Virus record (IMG/VR): IMGVR_UViG_3300025108_007749
Span: 1-37,480 of that record
Strand: one strand, 5' to 3'
Length of the DNA stretch: 37,480 bases
Origin: a virus
In this document: one piece after another, positions 6,386 through 11,878 of the stretch
Numbering within the stretch: position 1 is the stretch's first letter
How the letters are laid out: each line of letters begins with the position of its first letter
The notes under the pieces: model-generated
What the model saw: the letters and a program-made list of their open reading frames with translations, nothing else
What the model was told of the DNA's origin: nothing
The model's database searches: none
Made by a program: the position numbers and the translations under genes

Positions 6386-6519
6386 GAGACTTTCTCCACT
6401 GGGTTAAACTCTTTGTTATGACGCTCGTGGGCTTCTATAAGCTCGATTAGAGCGTCAAACCATTGTTGTGTTGTTTCATCTAAGTTGCGTTGGGCTGTTT
6501 CGATGTCTTGCTTGTTCAT
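6382..6519 (-). CDS. 45-residue coiled-coil-like protein
   Basis: Read directly from the sequence. The ATG at 6519 has GGAG seven bases upstream, overlaps the preceding stop as ATGA, and its own TGA overlaps the next ATG in the same way, so it fits the operon exactly. The peptide (Met-Asn-Lys-Gln-Asp-Ile-Glu-Thr-Ala-Gln... Trp-Phe-Asp-Ala-Leu-Ile-Glu-Leu-Ile-Glu-Ala-His) is a single acidic amphipathic helix. Function unknown. Confidence 0.75.
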   Translation of the reverse strand: MNKQDIETAQRNLDETTQQWFDALIELIEAHERHNKEFNPVEKVS

Positions 6520-6842
6520 GCTGACACTCCACGAATATATTCATCTCTGTGGCCATATAAGCTAGGCTCGTTGTTTTCGTCATCCAGACTCATGTCGAGG
6601 TCATCTGCTACACCCTCTGTCATGTGATAGATAAACTCACATTCAGCCGCGTTGATTCTTTTAACCAATGACTGAGCCAAGTTGTCAAAAGTGATTGAGT
6701 GGACTCTTATGGTTCTATAGCGGTCGCTTTCGTAATACTTGTAAGTAACCTCGAAGCCACAAATCCGGCCTGAACCACTTTTGAGCCTTGAATCTCTGAA
6801 ACCGTCATTAGGGTCTGGAAAATAATTATCTGCATATGACAT
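6516..6842 (-). CDS. First gene of the leftward operon, hypothetical
   Basis: 108 residues. AGAGG six or seven bases before the ATG and a short leader from the promoter at 6872-6900 make the start secure. The sequence has an early Phe-Pro-Asp-Pro-Asn-Asp-Gly, a strand Phe-Glu-Val-Thr-Tyr-Lys-Tyr-Tyr-Glu-Ser, a helix with Leu-Ala-Gln-Ser-Leu-Val-Lys-Arg-Ile and a very acidic stretch Asp-Asp-Leu-Asp-Met-Ser-Leu-Asp-Asp-Glu. Its first position and acidic character recall early phage proteins that antagonise host factors or act as antiterminators, but I see no specific motif. Confidence 0.75.
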   Translation of the reverse strand: MSYADNYFPDPNDGFRDSRLKSGSGRICGFEVTYKYYESDRYRTIRVHSITFDNLAQSLVKRINAAECEFIYHMTEGVADDLDMSLDDENNEPSLYGHRDEYIRGVSA

Positions 6843-6871
6843 GCTGTTACCTCTTTTCAGTTGATGTGTAT

Positions 6872-6892
6872 ATAGTAACCTAAAGTTGTTAT
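6872..6892. promoter_or_regulatory. Operator OL1, 21-bp palindrome
   Basis: Reads ATAG-T-AAC-C-TAA-AGTT-G-TTAT. It fits the consensus ATAG-n-AACT-nnn-AGTT-n-CTAT deduced from the site at 7691-7711 with two differences. It overlaps the -10 and spacer of the leftward promoter, so repressor or Cro binding would block transcription. Confidence 0.75.
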
Positions 6893-6900
6893 AGTGTCAA
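6872..6900 (-). promoter_or_regulatory. Leftward early promoter (PL-like)
   Basis: On the minus strand a perfect TTGACA (6900-6895), 17-base spacer and TACTAT (6877-6872). Predicted start near 6865 gives a 23-base leader to the ATG at 6842. The -10 and spacer are covered by operator OL1. The layout is the same, base for base, as the rightward promoter at 7683-7711. Confidence 0.85.
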
Positions 6901-6905
6901 CTAAA

Positions 6906-6926
6906 ATAGCAATATAAACTTACTAT
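6906..6926. promoter_or_regulatory. Operator OL2, weaker 21-bp palindrome
   Basis: Reads ATAG-C-AATA-TAA-ACTT-A-CTAT: outer ATAG/CTAT are perfect while inner positions diverge. Its centre is 34 bp from OL1, about three helical turns, suited to cooperative binding of two repressor dimers upstream of the leftward promoter. Confidence 0.6.
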
Positions 6927-6943
6927 TATTTATCGCAGGCAAC

Positions 6944-6968
6944 AAAAAACCCGCACGAATGGCGGGTT
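6944..6968 (-). terminator. Intrinsic terminator of the repressor transcript
   Basis: AACCCGC (6948-6954) and GCGGGTT (6962-6968) form a seven-pair stem with a seven-base loop; on the minus strand it is followed by a run of T (6949-6944). It lies about 25 bases beyond the repressor stop and insulates the leftward promoter from repressor transcription. Confidence 0.85.
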
Positions 6969-6993
6969 ATATATAAGGAGTATTTTCTGTTTT

Positions 6994-7668
6994 TTAGAGC
7001 ATGCCAGACCTGTAGACGGCCTGACCTATTATATGCAGATGTTCTAATTCTGACGGTGGGATTGTCTCAGTGGTGTGCATTGGATTGTCGCTGATGACTT
7101 CGATTGAGCCATCGAACTTTTGAGAAAGTCTTTTTATCTTGCATTCACCACCAAGCACAATGCCGTATATCTTACGGTCAATGATTTTGGTGCGTGATTT
7201 GTCAATCAGGACGCTGTCACCATCTTCCATGGTTGGCAGCATAGAGTCACCGGCGACATACAGCACCATTAGATTGTGGGGCTTTAAATCGTGCTTCTGG
7301 AGCCATTGGCTGTCAAAGGGTAGCTTCTTTTTGGTTTCGATATATTCGGGGGCTTCCATTCCATTTCCTGCTGATAGTTCTACATCATAGACAGCAATAA
7401 GCGTGTCGCGTTCCGTTAAATATTCGCTTGTGTGTTCTCTTACGCCCGTTGGTGTCTCACCGGCCACGATCCAGACGTAATCAGTTTTGAGTAAGTCACA
7501 CAATTCGCGTAAGTGCTTGTCGTCTATGGTCCCATGCTTAAACCAGTTCTGCACACTGGTGTATGACACGCCCATGCTACGCTCTATCGCCTTTTTGCTA
7601 AGTGGCGAGGCTTTGAGCGCATCACGTAAACGAGCGGCCATTTCTTGCTTGTAATTATTAGAAACCAT
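6994..7668 (-). CDS. CI-like repressor, S24/LexA family
   Basis: 224 residues from the ATG at 7668. The N-terminal HTH (about residues 10-60; Lys-Lys-Ala-Ile-Glu-Arg-Ser-Met-Gly-Val-Ser-Tyr-Thr-Ser-Val-Gln-Asn-Trp) binds operators. The C-terminal half is an S24 self-cleaving domain: Ala100-Gly101 as the likely scissile bond, Ser142 in Ala-Gly-Asp-Ser-Met and Lys179 in Lys-Ile-Lys-Arg-Leu as the catalytic pair. It should maintain lysogeny and be inactivated by RecA-stimulated autocleavage after DNA damage. There is no clear SD; an AT-rich -10-like element ends six bases upstream of the ATG, so the message may be leaderless as for lambda cI. An ATG ten codons downstream is an alternative start. 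Confidence 0.93.
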   Translation of the reverse strand: MVSNNYKQEMAARLRDALKASPLSKKAIERSMGVSYTSVQNWFKHGTIDDKHLRELCDLLKTDYVWIVAGETPTGVREHTSEYLTERDTLIAVYDVELSAGNGMEAPEYIETKKKLPFDSQWLQKHDLKPHNLMVLYVAGDSMLPTMEDGDSVLIDKSRTKIIDRKIYGIVLGGECKIKRLSQKFDGSIEVISDNPMHTTETIPPSELEHLHIIGQAVYRSGML

Positions 7669-7678
7669 GTCTTTATAT
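7658..7678. promoter_or_regulatory. Possible third operator (weak) over the repressor start
   Basis: Matches 11 of the 16 specified positions of the operator consensus and is centred 33 bp from OR1, nearly the same spacing as OL1-OL2. It spans the repressor ATG, where binding could limit repressor synthesis. Weak by sequence alone. Confidence 0.35.
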
Positions 7679-7703
7679 ATAGTTGACAAAATAGAAACTA
7701 TAA
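7674..7703 (-). promoter_or_regulatory. Possible repressor maintenance promoter (PRM-like)
   Basis: On the minus strand TATATA (7679-7674) or the overlapping TATATA (7681-7676) could serve as -10, with only a poor -35 (TTATAG) about 16-18 bases upstream, as expected for an activator-dependent promoter. Transcription would start at or next to the ATG at 7668. Confidence 0.4.
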
Positions 7704-7711
7704 GTTACTAT
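7683..7711 (+). promoter_or_regulatory. Rightward early promoter (PR-like)
   Basis: TTGACA (7683-7688), 17-base spacer, TACTAT (7706-7711). The expected start, about seven bases after the -10, is 7718-7719, which is the A of the Cro ATG. The Cro message therefore appears to be leaderless, and no SD is present upstream. Confidence 0.85.
7691..7711. promoter_or_regulatory. Operator OR1, 21-bp palindrome
   Basis: ATAG-A-AACT-ATA-AGTT-A-CTAT, a palindrome whose defined half-sites all match. It covers the -10 and spacer of the rightward promoter and begins two bases after its -35, exactly as OL1 does on the other side. Probable binding site of both repressor and Cro. Confidence 0.82.
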
Positions 7712-7718
7712 TCTGGTT

Positions 7719-8039
7719 ATGAAAAATACAGCAATAGCAAGAGCGGTTTCTATTATAGGTAGAGAGCCGCTAAGACAATTACTTGAGACCGTGTTTGGCA
7801 ACATGTCGCGACAAATGATTAACAAGGCAATCAAGAACGGTTATGCACCCTCTGATTGGTACGAGTTAATCGAAATCGCCACAGACCACCAAGTCACGGT
7901 TAATCAGCTTTTTAACGATTGTTATATCAATAAACGACATTGTAAACCAAAGGTTGTTAGGCGACAAGCCGAGTTATTCTCAACTCAGTGCCAAAAATGC
8001 CGACAGCTTGTAGGAAAAAGTAGACAAAAGGCTGCGTGA
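7719..8039 (+). CDS. Cro-like HTH regulator
   Basis: 106 residues, divergent from the repressor. The N-terminal 65 residues form a Cro/YdaS-like helix-turn-helix (Ala-Ile-Ala-Arg-Ala-Val-Ser-Ile-Ile-Gly, Met-Ser-Arg-Gln-Met-Ile-Asn-Lys-Ala-Ile-Lys-Asn-Gly, Trp-Tyr-Glu-Leu-Ile-Glu-Ile-Ala-Thr). The C-terminal 40 residues are basic with Cys-Gln-Lys-Cys and another Cys, an extension not usual in minimal Cro. It probably represses repressor synthesis early in infection. The ATG coincides with the predicted transcription start and has no SD. Confidence 0.82.
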   Translation: MKNTAIARAVSIIGREPLRQLLETVFGNMSRQMINKAIKNGYAPSDWYELIEIATDHQVTVNQLFNDCYINKRHCKPKVVRRQAELFSTQCQKCRQLVGKSRQKAA

Positions 8040-8188
8040 TGGTTTTCTTATTTGCCACCTCTGTTGCGTTTATTCTAATTCATGTTTTTTCTGTTGTTTG
8101 CATGGAATGTGAATTTGGGTTCGTGGCTGATATATTTGCTGTTTTGGCTATGGGTTTGGCACTTTATTCCTGGTTCAAATTATCATGA
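8039..8188 (+). CDS. Small membrane protein, 49 residues
   Basis: Its ATG overlaps the Cro stop (TGATG) with AAAGG seven bases before it, and its TGA overlaps the next ATG. The sequence is nearly all hydrophobic: Val-Phe-Leu-Phe-Ala-Thr-Ser-Val-Ala-Phe-Ile-Leu-Ile and Ile-Phe-Ala-Val-Leu-Ala-Met-Gly-Leu-Ala-Leu form two membrane helices joined by Cys-Met-Glu-Cys-Glu. A tiny inner-membrane protein made right after Cro could act in superinfection exclusion, but that is only positional inference. Confidence 0.65.
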   Translation: MVFLFATSVAFILIHVFSVVCMECEFGFVADIFAVLAMGLALYSWFKLS

Positions 8189-8301
8189 GCCACACAGAAA
8201 CCACAGAACGACCTAAACCAAAGCGGGGTTCATTGACCCTTTGGTCGCAGTCTGGCCGCGCTGCGCCTCCACAAAGCGGCCATCTTGGGGTGTGTAAATG
8301 A
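8185..8301 (+). CDS. 38-residue coupled ORF
   Basis: Overlaps the membrane protein's stop (ATGA) and the replication initiator's start (ATGA). The peptide is basic and proline-rich (Arg-Pro-Lys-Pro-Lys-Arg-Gly-Ser). It has no SD of its own and depends on coupling. It fills exactly the gap between two genes, which argues that it is translated; its product need not have a function beyond coupling. Confidence 0.45.
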   Translation: MSHTETTERPKPKRGSLTLWSQSGRAAPPQSGHLGVCK

Positions 8302-9065
8302 CTGAGAAATTTATGCAGATTCGATACTCATTCATACGCGATAAAGGCACGACACCACAAGAAAAATTCTTGCTGATTGAGATAGCCGACATCCTAAAAA
8401 AGACAGGTAAATGCTTTGCCCAAAATACATACTTTTCTGAGTTGTTAGGCGTAAAAAAAGAAGCAATCAGCCGGTCTTTAAATTCACTGGTAGAAAAGGG
8501 CTATTTAGACATCCAAATCACCAAGGGAAGCCGTAATACTGAGAGAAACATTACTATTAACAAAATGTTATCGACCGATAACAAAATGTTATTTACCCCC
8601 TTAACAAAATGTTTAGAGACTAAAGATACTATACCAAGTACTACTATACCATCTACTATAAAAGATATAGCGCCCTCACACGGATTTGACCAATGGTACG
8701 AGTTGTACCCAAGGAAAAAATCAAGGTCTAAAGCTTTAGAAATTTGGAAGCGTAAAAAGTTAGCCCATCAATCTGATTCCCTGATTGAAAAACTCCAGAA
8801 CCAGGTCAACCACTGTTCAAGCATGAATGGTGACATCAAGTACATCAAACATCCAACAACGTATCTCAATGCAGGCGCATGGGATGACGACATCGAACCA
8901 ATACAGGAGCAATCCCATGGAAATCAAAACCACCAGAAAACCGAAACACCATTCGAGCGAACAGAACGACTTGCCAAAGAACTCAAGGCTCAAGCAACTG
9001 CAATGGATATGGGCAACAATGTCCATCAAATACCCCAACAACGTTTGGCAAACCCGAAACGGTGA
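8298..9065 (+). CDS. Replication initiator, lambda O-like
   Basis: 255 residues. Residues about 10-85 form a helix-turn-helix domain (Thr-Pro-Gln-Glu-Lys-Phe-Leu-Leu-Ile-Glu-Ile-Ala; Phe-Ser-Glu-Leu-Leu-Gly-Val-Lys-Lys-Glu-Ala-Ile-Ser-Arg-Ser-Leu; Leu-Val-Glu-Lys-Gly-Tyr-Leu) of the HTH_36 kind. A C-terminal segment with Trp-Tyr-Glu-Leu-Tyr-Pro-Arg-Lys ... His-Pro-Thr-Thr-Tyr-Leu-Asn-x-x-x-Trp-Asp-Asp is typical of phage initiators. Between them the DNA carries three iterons (8558-8614). It should bind the iterons and recruit the P-like protein encoded next. GGGG seven bases before the ATG. The last 149 bases overlap the P-like gene in another frame. Confidence 0.85.
   Translation: MTEKFMQIRYSFIRDKGTTPQEKFLLIEIADILKKTGKCFAQNTYFSELLGVKKEAISRSLNSLVEKGYLDIQITKGSRNTERNITINKMLSTDNKMLFTPLTKCLETKDTIPSTTIPSTIKDIAPSHGFDQWYELYPRKKSRSKALEIWKRKKLAHQSDSLIEKLQNQVNHCSSMNGDIKYIKHPTTYLNAGAWDDDIEPIQEQSHGNQNHQKTETPFERTERLAKELKAQATAMDMGNNVHQIPQQRLANPKR
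8558..8614 (+). repeat. Replication origin: three dyad iterons inside the initiator gene
   Basis: TAACAAAATGTTA occurs at 8558-8570 and 8579-8591, and TAACAAAATGTTT at 8602-8614, start to start 21 and 23 bp apart, so on about the same helical face. Each copy is an inverted repeat (TAACA/TGTTA). An A+T-rich stretch with a repeated ACTATACCA follows (about 8628-8672), a likely unwinding element. The position inside the initiator gene is the lambda arrangement. Confidence 0.8.
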
Positions 9066-9798
9066 AAACTACGTTGATGAAAATGGCGAAATAACGGAAA
9101 CGGCCAATAATTGGCTAACTGAGTTAAATAAGCTGTCAGCCGAACAAATACGGCACGGGATAAACAACCTTGATAGTTTAGGCAATCCGGCATTTCCACC
9201 AACAGCCATTGAATTTGTTGCGCATTGCAAGAAAAAGGGCGCAGAGGAGTGTGCTGAGGAAATCTTTGAGTACCTGCAAAAAAGTGGCGACAGCGATTGG
9301 TGGTGGCGTACTGAAACAGCCTTTACTGTTTTTACTAAGCTGAACTACAACCCTGCCAATAACAAACAGGCACATCAGACACTTGATGAAATCAAAAAGA
9401 TTTATGGCCGTTTGGACATGGACAACCTAAAGCCTATACCCAAACAAGCAGCTTATATTCCTTACAAGCCACCAAGCAAGGTAGAGCGTGATCGTGGCAA
9501 ATTTCAATCATTGATAGCTATAACGCTTATGCGATTAAGGCCGGACTTATTTTTATCTGAGCCAACAAAGGACGACTACCCAAAAACCACAAGGGAGTTT
9601 ATGCAGAAGTTTTATGAAACCGGCAGGCCGTCAGAGCAGCTTGTTGATTTTGTTTGTGAGCAAAAGGGAATGCAGCCAGATGCAGAAACCGTGCAGATGT
9701 TTATGCCTCACAACTCAAACAAATTAATGGTTGATTGGTACAAGCAAGGACAGCCAAACATGACCGATTTTTTAAGAACCAACGGCATAGCCGTATAA
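8917..9798 (+). CDS. Replication protein P-like (helicase loader)
   Basis: 293 residues. The ATG at 8917 has AGGAG seven bases upstream although it lies inside the preceding gene. Residues about 30-100 (Gln-Trp-Ile-Trp-Ala-Thr-Met-x-x-x-Tyr-Pro; Trp-Leu-Thr-Glu-Leu; Ile-Arg-His-Gly-Ile-Asn-Asn-Leu; Phe-Pro-Pro-Thr-Ala-Ile-Glu-Phe) follow the lambda P-like pattern, in which an aromatic helix, 'Trp-x-x-x-Leu' and 'Pro-Pro-x-x-x-Glu-Phe' recur. The remaining 190 residues, ending in a segment rich in Lys/Met/Phe, are not recognised and make it longer than lambda P. It is expected to deliver host DnaB helicase to the initiator at the origin. Confidence 0.75.
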   Translation: MEIKTTRKPKHHSSEQNDLPKNSRLKQLQWIWATMSIKYPNNVWQTRNGENYVDENGEITETANNWLTELNKLSAEQIRHGINNLDSLGNPAFPPTAIEFVAHCKKKGAEECAEEIFEYLQKSGDSDWWWRTETAFTVFTKLNYNPANNKQAHQTLDEIKKIYGRLDMDNLKPIPKQAAYIPYKPPSKVERDRGKFQSLIAITLMRLRPDLFLSEPTKDDYPKTTREFMQKFYETGRPSEQLVDFVCEQKGMQPDAETVQMFMPHNSNKLMVDWYKQGQPNMTDFLRTNGIAV

Positions 9799-9815
9799 GC
9801 AATACAGGAGTCGAT

Positions 9816-10058
9816 ATGAACCTGATAACACACATGGCCAAAGAGATAAATATAAGAGGCTTTGAATCACGAACTCAGCGGTTATTCAAGTTGATTTCCA
9901 TTTTAGAGTGCGGTGAGTTTTCAATTGACGAACTCCAATCAAGGCTGGATGTTTCAAAGGCAACGGTGTATCGGCTGCTGTCACAAATTAAGGACGTTTT
10001 GTGGAACTACGAGGTGGTTAACACATTTGGTTATTTTTCATTGGAGAGGCGAGCATGA
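9816..10058 (+). CDS. Small HTH protein
   Basis: 80 residues; ACAGGAG five bases before the ATG. Residues about 18-65 form a classical HTH: Arg-Leu-Phe-Lys-Leu-Ile-Ser-Ile-Leu, Phe-Ser-Ile-Asp-Glu-Leu-Gln-Ser-Arg-Leu-Asp-Val-Ser-Lys-Ala-Thr-Val-Tyr-Arg-Leu-Leu, the DeoR/HTH_11-like pattern. It probably binds DNA, either regulating delayed-early genes or assisting replication; target unknown. Its stop overlaps the next ATG. Confidence 0.75.
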   Translation: MNLITHMAKEINIRGFESRTQRLFKLISILECGEFSIDELQSRLDVSKATVYRLLSQIKDVLWNYEVVNTFGYFSLERRA

Positions 10059-10273
10059 CCATCCAACGCTACACCATACCCGAATTTGCCCACAAGCACC
10101 CTGACAAGGATGGCGAGTGGCTGCATGACCCAGACAGGGAGATTGAGCGGAAGCTAAACAAGGCAGAAGTTCTGGCAGAACGTCTTGAAATAATCAGCAG
10201 GCTAAAAAACCAAGCAGAAAAGCTTCTTACTGAATCATACGAAAAGAACGAAGCCCAAGCCAAGGAGATATAG
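10055..10273 (+). CDS. Hypothetical coiled-coil protein ending at an amber codon
   Basis: 72 residues. GGAGAGGCGAG precedes the ATG, which overlaps the upstream stop. The N-terminus (Pro-Glu-Phe-Ala-His-Lys-His-Pro) is followed by a long heptad-like helix (Leu-Asn-Lys-Ala-Glu-Val-Leu-Ala-Glu-Arg-Leu ... Leu-Lys-Asn-Gln-Ala-Glu-Lys-Leu-Leu). It ends at TAG 10271-10273, yet the same frame stays open for 44 more codons that continue the helix. Stop usage in the rest of the window is almost entirely TAA and TGA. Confidence 0.65.
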   Translation: MTIQRYTIPEFAHKHPDKDGEWLHDPDREIERKLNKAEVLAERLEIISRLKNQAEKLLTESYEKNEAQAKEI

Positions 10274-10408
10274 GAGCTTGAAAAGTTACTGGTGGCCGTT
10301 CGTGAGGACTTGGTTGCGAGAGCAGACCTAAAAGGCGAAAAGTATGTCGGTTTATCCAGTTCACTTTGGATTGGGTTATGTGATTTAAATATGCCAGAGA
10401 AAATCTAA
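10274..10408 (+). other. In-frame open extension beyond the amber stop
   Basis: Same frame as the gene at 10055. The 44 codons to TAA at 10406-10408 read Glu-Leu-Glu-Lys-Leu-Leu-Val-Ala-Val-Arg-Glu-Asp-Leu-Val-Ala-Arg, then Tyr-Val-Gly-Leu-Ser-Ser-Ser-Leu-Trp-Ile-Gly-Leu. There is no well-spaced start for independent translation: the SD-like AGGAG overlaps the TAG and the nearest in-frame GTG is 15 bases away. Possibilities are a nonsense mutation, a sequencing error, amber readthrough, or an unrecognised start. Confidence 0.5.
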
Positions 10409-10426
10409 TGACATGGATGAAAACTT

Positions 10427-10693
10427 ATGGCAACAAAAAAGACCAAGCCGAGGTCATCGGTGAATATGGGCGTAGTTCAGGCCAAGGCCGAACGAGTACC
10501 GACCGAAAAGCTGGCCGAATGGGTAGAAAGCCAGAACCTAAACAAAGAACAGACAGACAGGCTGAGAAGCCACTTGATGACGGTCAGGAGACTAAAGCAT
10601 GAACATATTTTTATGGGTGCTAACAATAACACTAATCGCCATCATCGGCATAGTACTGGCATGGGTGGCGATAGCAGCAAAGATAAACGATAG
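10427..10693 (+). CDS. Hypothetical basic protein
   Basis: 88 residues as open frame, but only about the first 60 look protein-like (Val-Pro-Thr-Glu-Lys-Leu-Ala-Glu-Trp-Val-Glu-Ser ... Gln-Thr-Asp-Arg-Leu-Arg-Ser-His-Leu). The last 30 (Asn/His/Ser-rich) overlap the membrane micro-ORF at 10599 and may be an unselected tail. The SD is weak (GGAT about nine bases before the ATG). A competing frame, 10408-10602, couples to the preceding TAA but encodes a low-complexity polar peptide, so this frame is preferred. Confidence 0.5.
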   Translation: MATKKTKPRSSVNMGVVQAKAERVPTEKLAEWVESQNLNKEQTDRLRSHLMTVRRLKHEHIFMGANNNTNRHHRHSTGMGGDSSKDKR

Positions 10694-10706
10694 GAGAAGC
10701 AGATGA
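10599..10706 (+). CDS. 35-residue membrane microprotein
   Basis: AGGAG eight bases before the ATG, and its TGA overlaps the next gene's ATG. The peptide has one membrane helix, Ile-Phe-Leu-Trp-Val-Leu-Thr-Ile-Thr-Leu-Ile-Ala-Ile-Ile-Gly-Ile-Val-Leu-Ala-Trp, and a basic tail ending Asp-Arg-Arg-Ser-Arg, predicted to stay in the cytoplasm. Expressed with the replication genes. Function unknown. Confidence 0.65.
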   Translation: MNIFLWVLTITLIAIIGIVLAWVAIAAKINDRRSR

Positions 10707-11059
10707 TCGTGCAAGAACTAACACCAATGAGCGCAGCACAGTGCCGCAGAATCCATGAGGCTCCAGGCGAGTTGCATCTATACCAAGATGAAGCATTCAA
10801 CCAAGGCGGTGACAAGAAGCTTGAAAAGCGCATCAAAGCCAAACGTGAGGGCTTAACACAACGCGCCATGCGATTACTGGACATGATGCCCATTGACGAG
10901 TGGCATCCAGTGACAACCTACTGCTATGTAAACACACGTGGGGCTGTGAGGCGGCAGTTATTCCTGTTGGCCAAGTTGGGCTATGTGGGGCATAAAAAAG
11001 ACTTCGTGCATTTCAGCCGAGGCAAAAAGATGGCTGATTTTTTTAAGAGGCTCCCATGA
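10703..11059 (+). CDS. Hypothetical protein, possible winged helix
   Basis: 118 residues; AGGAG six bases before the ATG. The middle has Arg-Ala-Met-Arg-Leu-Leu-Asp-Met-Met-Pro, and the C-terminal part Tyr-Val-Asn-Thr-Arg-Gly-Ala-Val-Arg-Arg-Gln-Leu-Phe-Leu-Leu-Ala-Lys-Leu-Gly-Tyr-Val is compatible with a recognition helix and wing. It ends basic (Arg-Gly-Lys-Lys). The following gene also has a small winged-helix pattern, so the two could be a pair of DNA-binding proteins. Confidence 0.65.
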   Translation: MIVQELTPMSAAQCRRIHEAPGELHLYQDEAFNQGGDKKLEKRIKAKREGLTQRAMRLLDMMPIDEWHPVTTYCYVNTRGAVRRQLFLLAKLGYVGHKKDFVHFSRGKKMADFFKRLP

Positions 11060-11256
11060 GTACACCGATTGAACGCGACCGTAGAATTGTGGAAATTTGC
11101 AAGGGCATGAGAAAGGGGCGCAGATACCGCCCACATGAGCTGAATGAATTTGGCGTTGGCTCCGGTGTTATCCAAAAGGATTTTGATTTGTTGGATGACT
11201 TGGGAATCATTGAGCGACAGGTTGACCGTGGCCTTGTTTGGTACACCAAGCGATGA
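11056..11256 (+). CDS. Small winged-helix-like protein
   Basis: 66 residues; AAGAGG five bases before the ATG, ATGA overlap with the upstream stop. It follows helix-turn-helix-wing order: Arg-Arg-Ile-Val-Glu-Ile-Cys-Lys-Gly-Met, Tyr-Arg-Pro-His-Glu-Leu-Asn-Glu-Phe-Gly-Val-Gly-Ser-Gly-Val-Ile-Gln-Lys-Asp-Phe-Asp-Leu-Leu-Asp-Asp-Leu-Gly-Ile-Ile-Glu. A DNA-binding role is likely; the target is not known. Confidence 0.7.
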   Translation: MSTPIERDRRIVEICKGMRKGRRYRPHELNEFGVGSGVIQKDFDLLDDLGIIERQVDRGLVWYTKR

Positions 11257-11561
11257 AACGAACGGACAAACAAAACCGCTCATTGCACAAATGGTTTGAA
11301 CAGGTAGCCAACGAAATGAACGAGCGTGGCATGACTGTAGAAATGGTTTTGAGTACCTACAAAGTCCAGATTGACTGGAATAAGACCAGATTCAAGGAAC
11401 TGGTATGGCGACCAGTACAAGAAGCCCTAACCAACAAGGCAAGCAGTACCGAGCCAGAAACCAACGAGTATATCGAGATTTACGACCACATAAACCGATG
11501 GCTATCAGAACAGGGTGTGCATATCCCGTGGCCGGATCGGTTCAGCCAGATGGGGGAATGA
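11253..11561 (+). CDS. Conserved phage protein of the delayed-early region
   Basis: 102 residues from the ATG at 11253 (ATGA overlap). It begins Arg-Thr-Asp-Lys-Gln-Asn-Arg-Ser-Leu-His-Lys-Trp-Phe-Glu-Gln-Val-Ala and later has Lys-Glu-Leu-Val-Trp-Arg-Pro-Val-Gln-Glu-Ala-Leu-Thr-Asn-Lys and Tyr-Asp-His-Ile-Asn-Arg-Trp-Leu. This 'S/T-D-K-Q-x-x-x-L-H-x-W' plus 'L-W-R-P-V-Q' pattern is a family I recall from many phages, next to recombination genes and without known activity. Here it precedes a zinc-binding DUF1364-like protein and RusA. Confidence 0.72.
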   Translation: MKRTDKQNRSLHKWFEQVANEMNERGMTVEMVLSTYKVQIDWNKTRFKELVWRPVQEALTNKASSTEPETNEYIEIYDHINRWLSEQGVHIPWPDRFSQMGE

Positions 11562-11878
11562 TGAAAACCTACCTAAAACAACCACCATTTAAATCAAAGG
11601 CATTTACCAACAAAAGCAAAGGCAATACTTGCATTAACTGTAACCAACCAAACGCTTATGCTTGCCACTATAACGGCACATGGCAACACGTATTTGGTAA
11701 GGGCAGGGGCATCAAGTGCAACGATTTGGCAACTGCTGACTTATGCAAGCAATGTGATGATAACCACAGCGAGGGCGTGAATATTTATTCAAGCAATGAG
11801 GAGCGCGACCAAATGTGGTTTAAATTTATCATGCTGACAAATATTAGACGGCTAAATAATGGAGTTCTAAAAACATGA
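11558..11878 (+). CDS. DUF1364-like zinc/HNH-type protein
   Basis: 106 residues from the ATG at 11558 (or 11561), preceded by GGGGGA. Residues about 25-85 show Cys-Ile-Asn-Cys, Ala-Cys-His-Tyr-Asn, Gly-Lys-Gly-Arg-Gly-Ile-Lys-Cys-Asn-Asp and Leu-Cys-Lys-Gln-Cys-Asp-Asp-Asn-His. This follows the DUF1364/Ref-like order (C-x2-C, A-H-x-N, G-x-G-x-K, C-x2-C-H/D), a family of phage proteins thought to be HNH-type nucleases aiding recombination. The usual Cys-His pair at the end is Cys-Asp here. Nuclease activity is inferred from the family. Confidence 0.7.
   Translation: MMKTYLKQPPFKSKAFTNKSKGNTCINCNQPNAYACHYNGTWQHVFGKGRGIKCNDLATADLCKQCDDNHSEGVNIYSSNEERDQMWFKFIMLTNIRRLNNGVLKT

Noticed and set aside
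10408-10602. 64-codon frame starting at TAATG and ending ATGA on the membrane micro-ORF
   Set aside because: Well coupled at both ends, but the product is low-complexity, polar and Gly/Arg-rich, while the +1 frame (10427-10693) reads as an ordinary helical protein. Kept only as an alternative.
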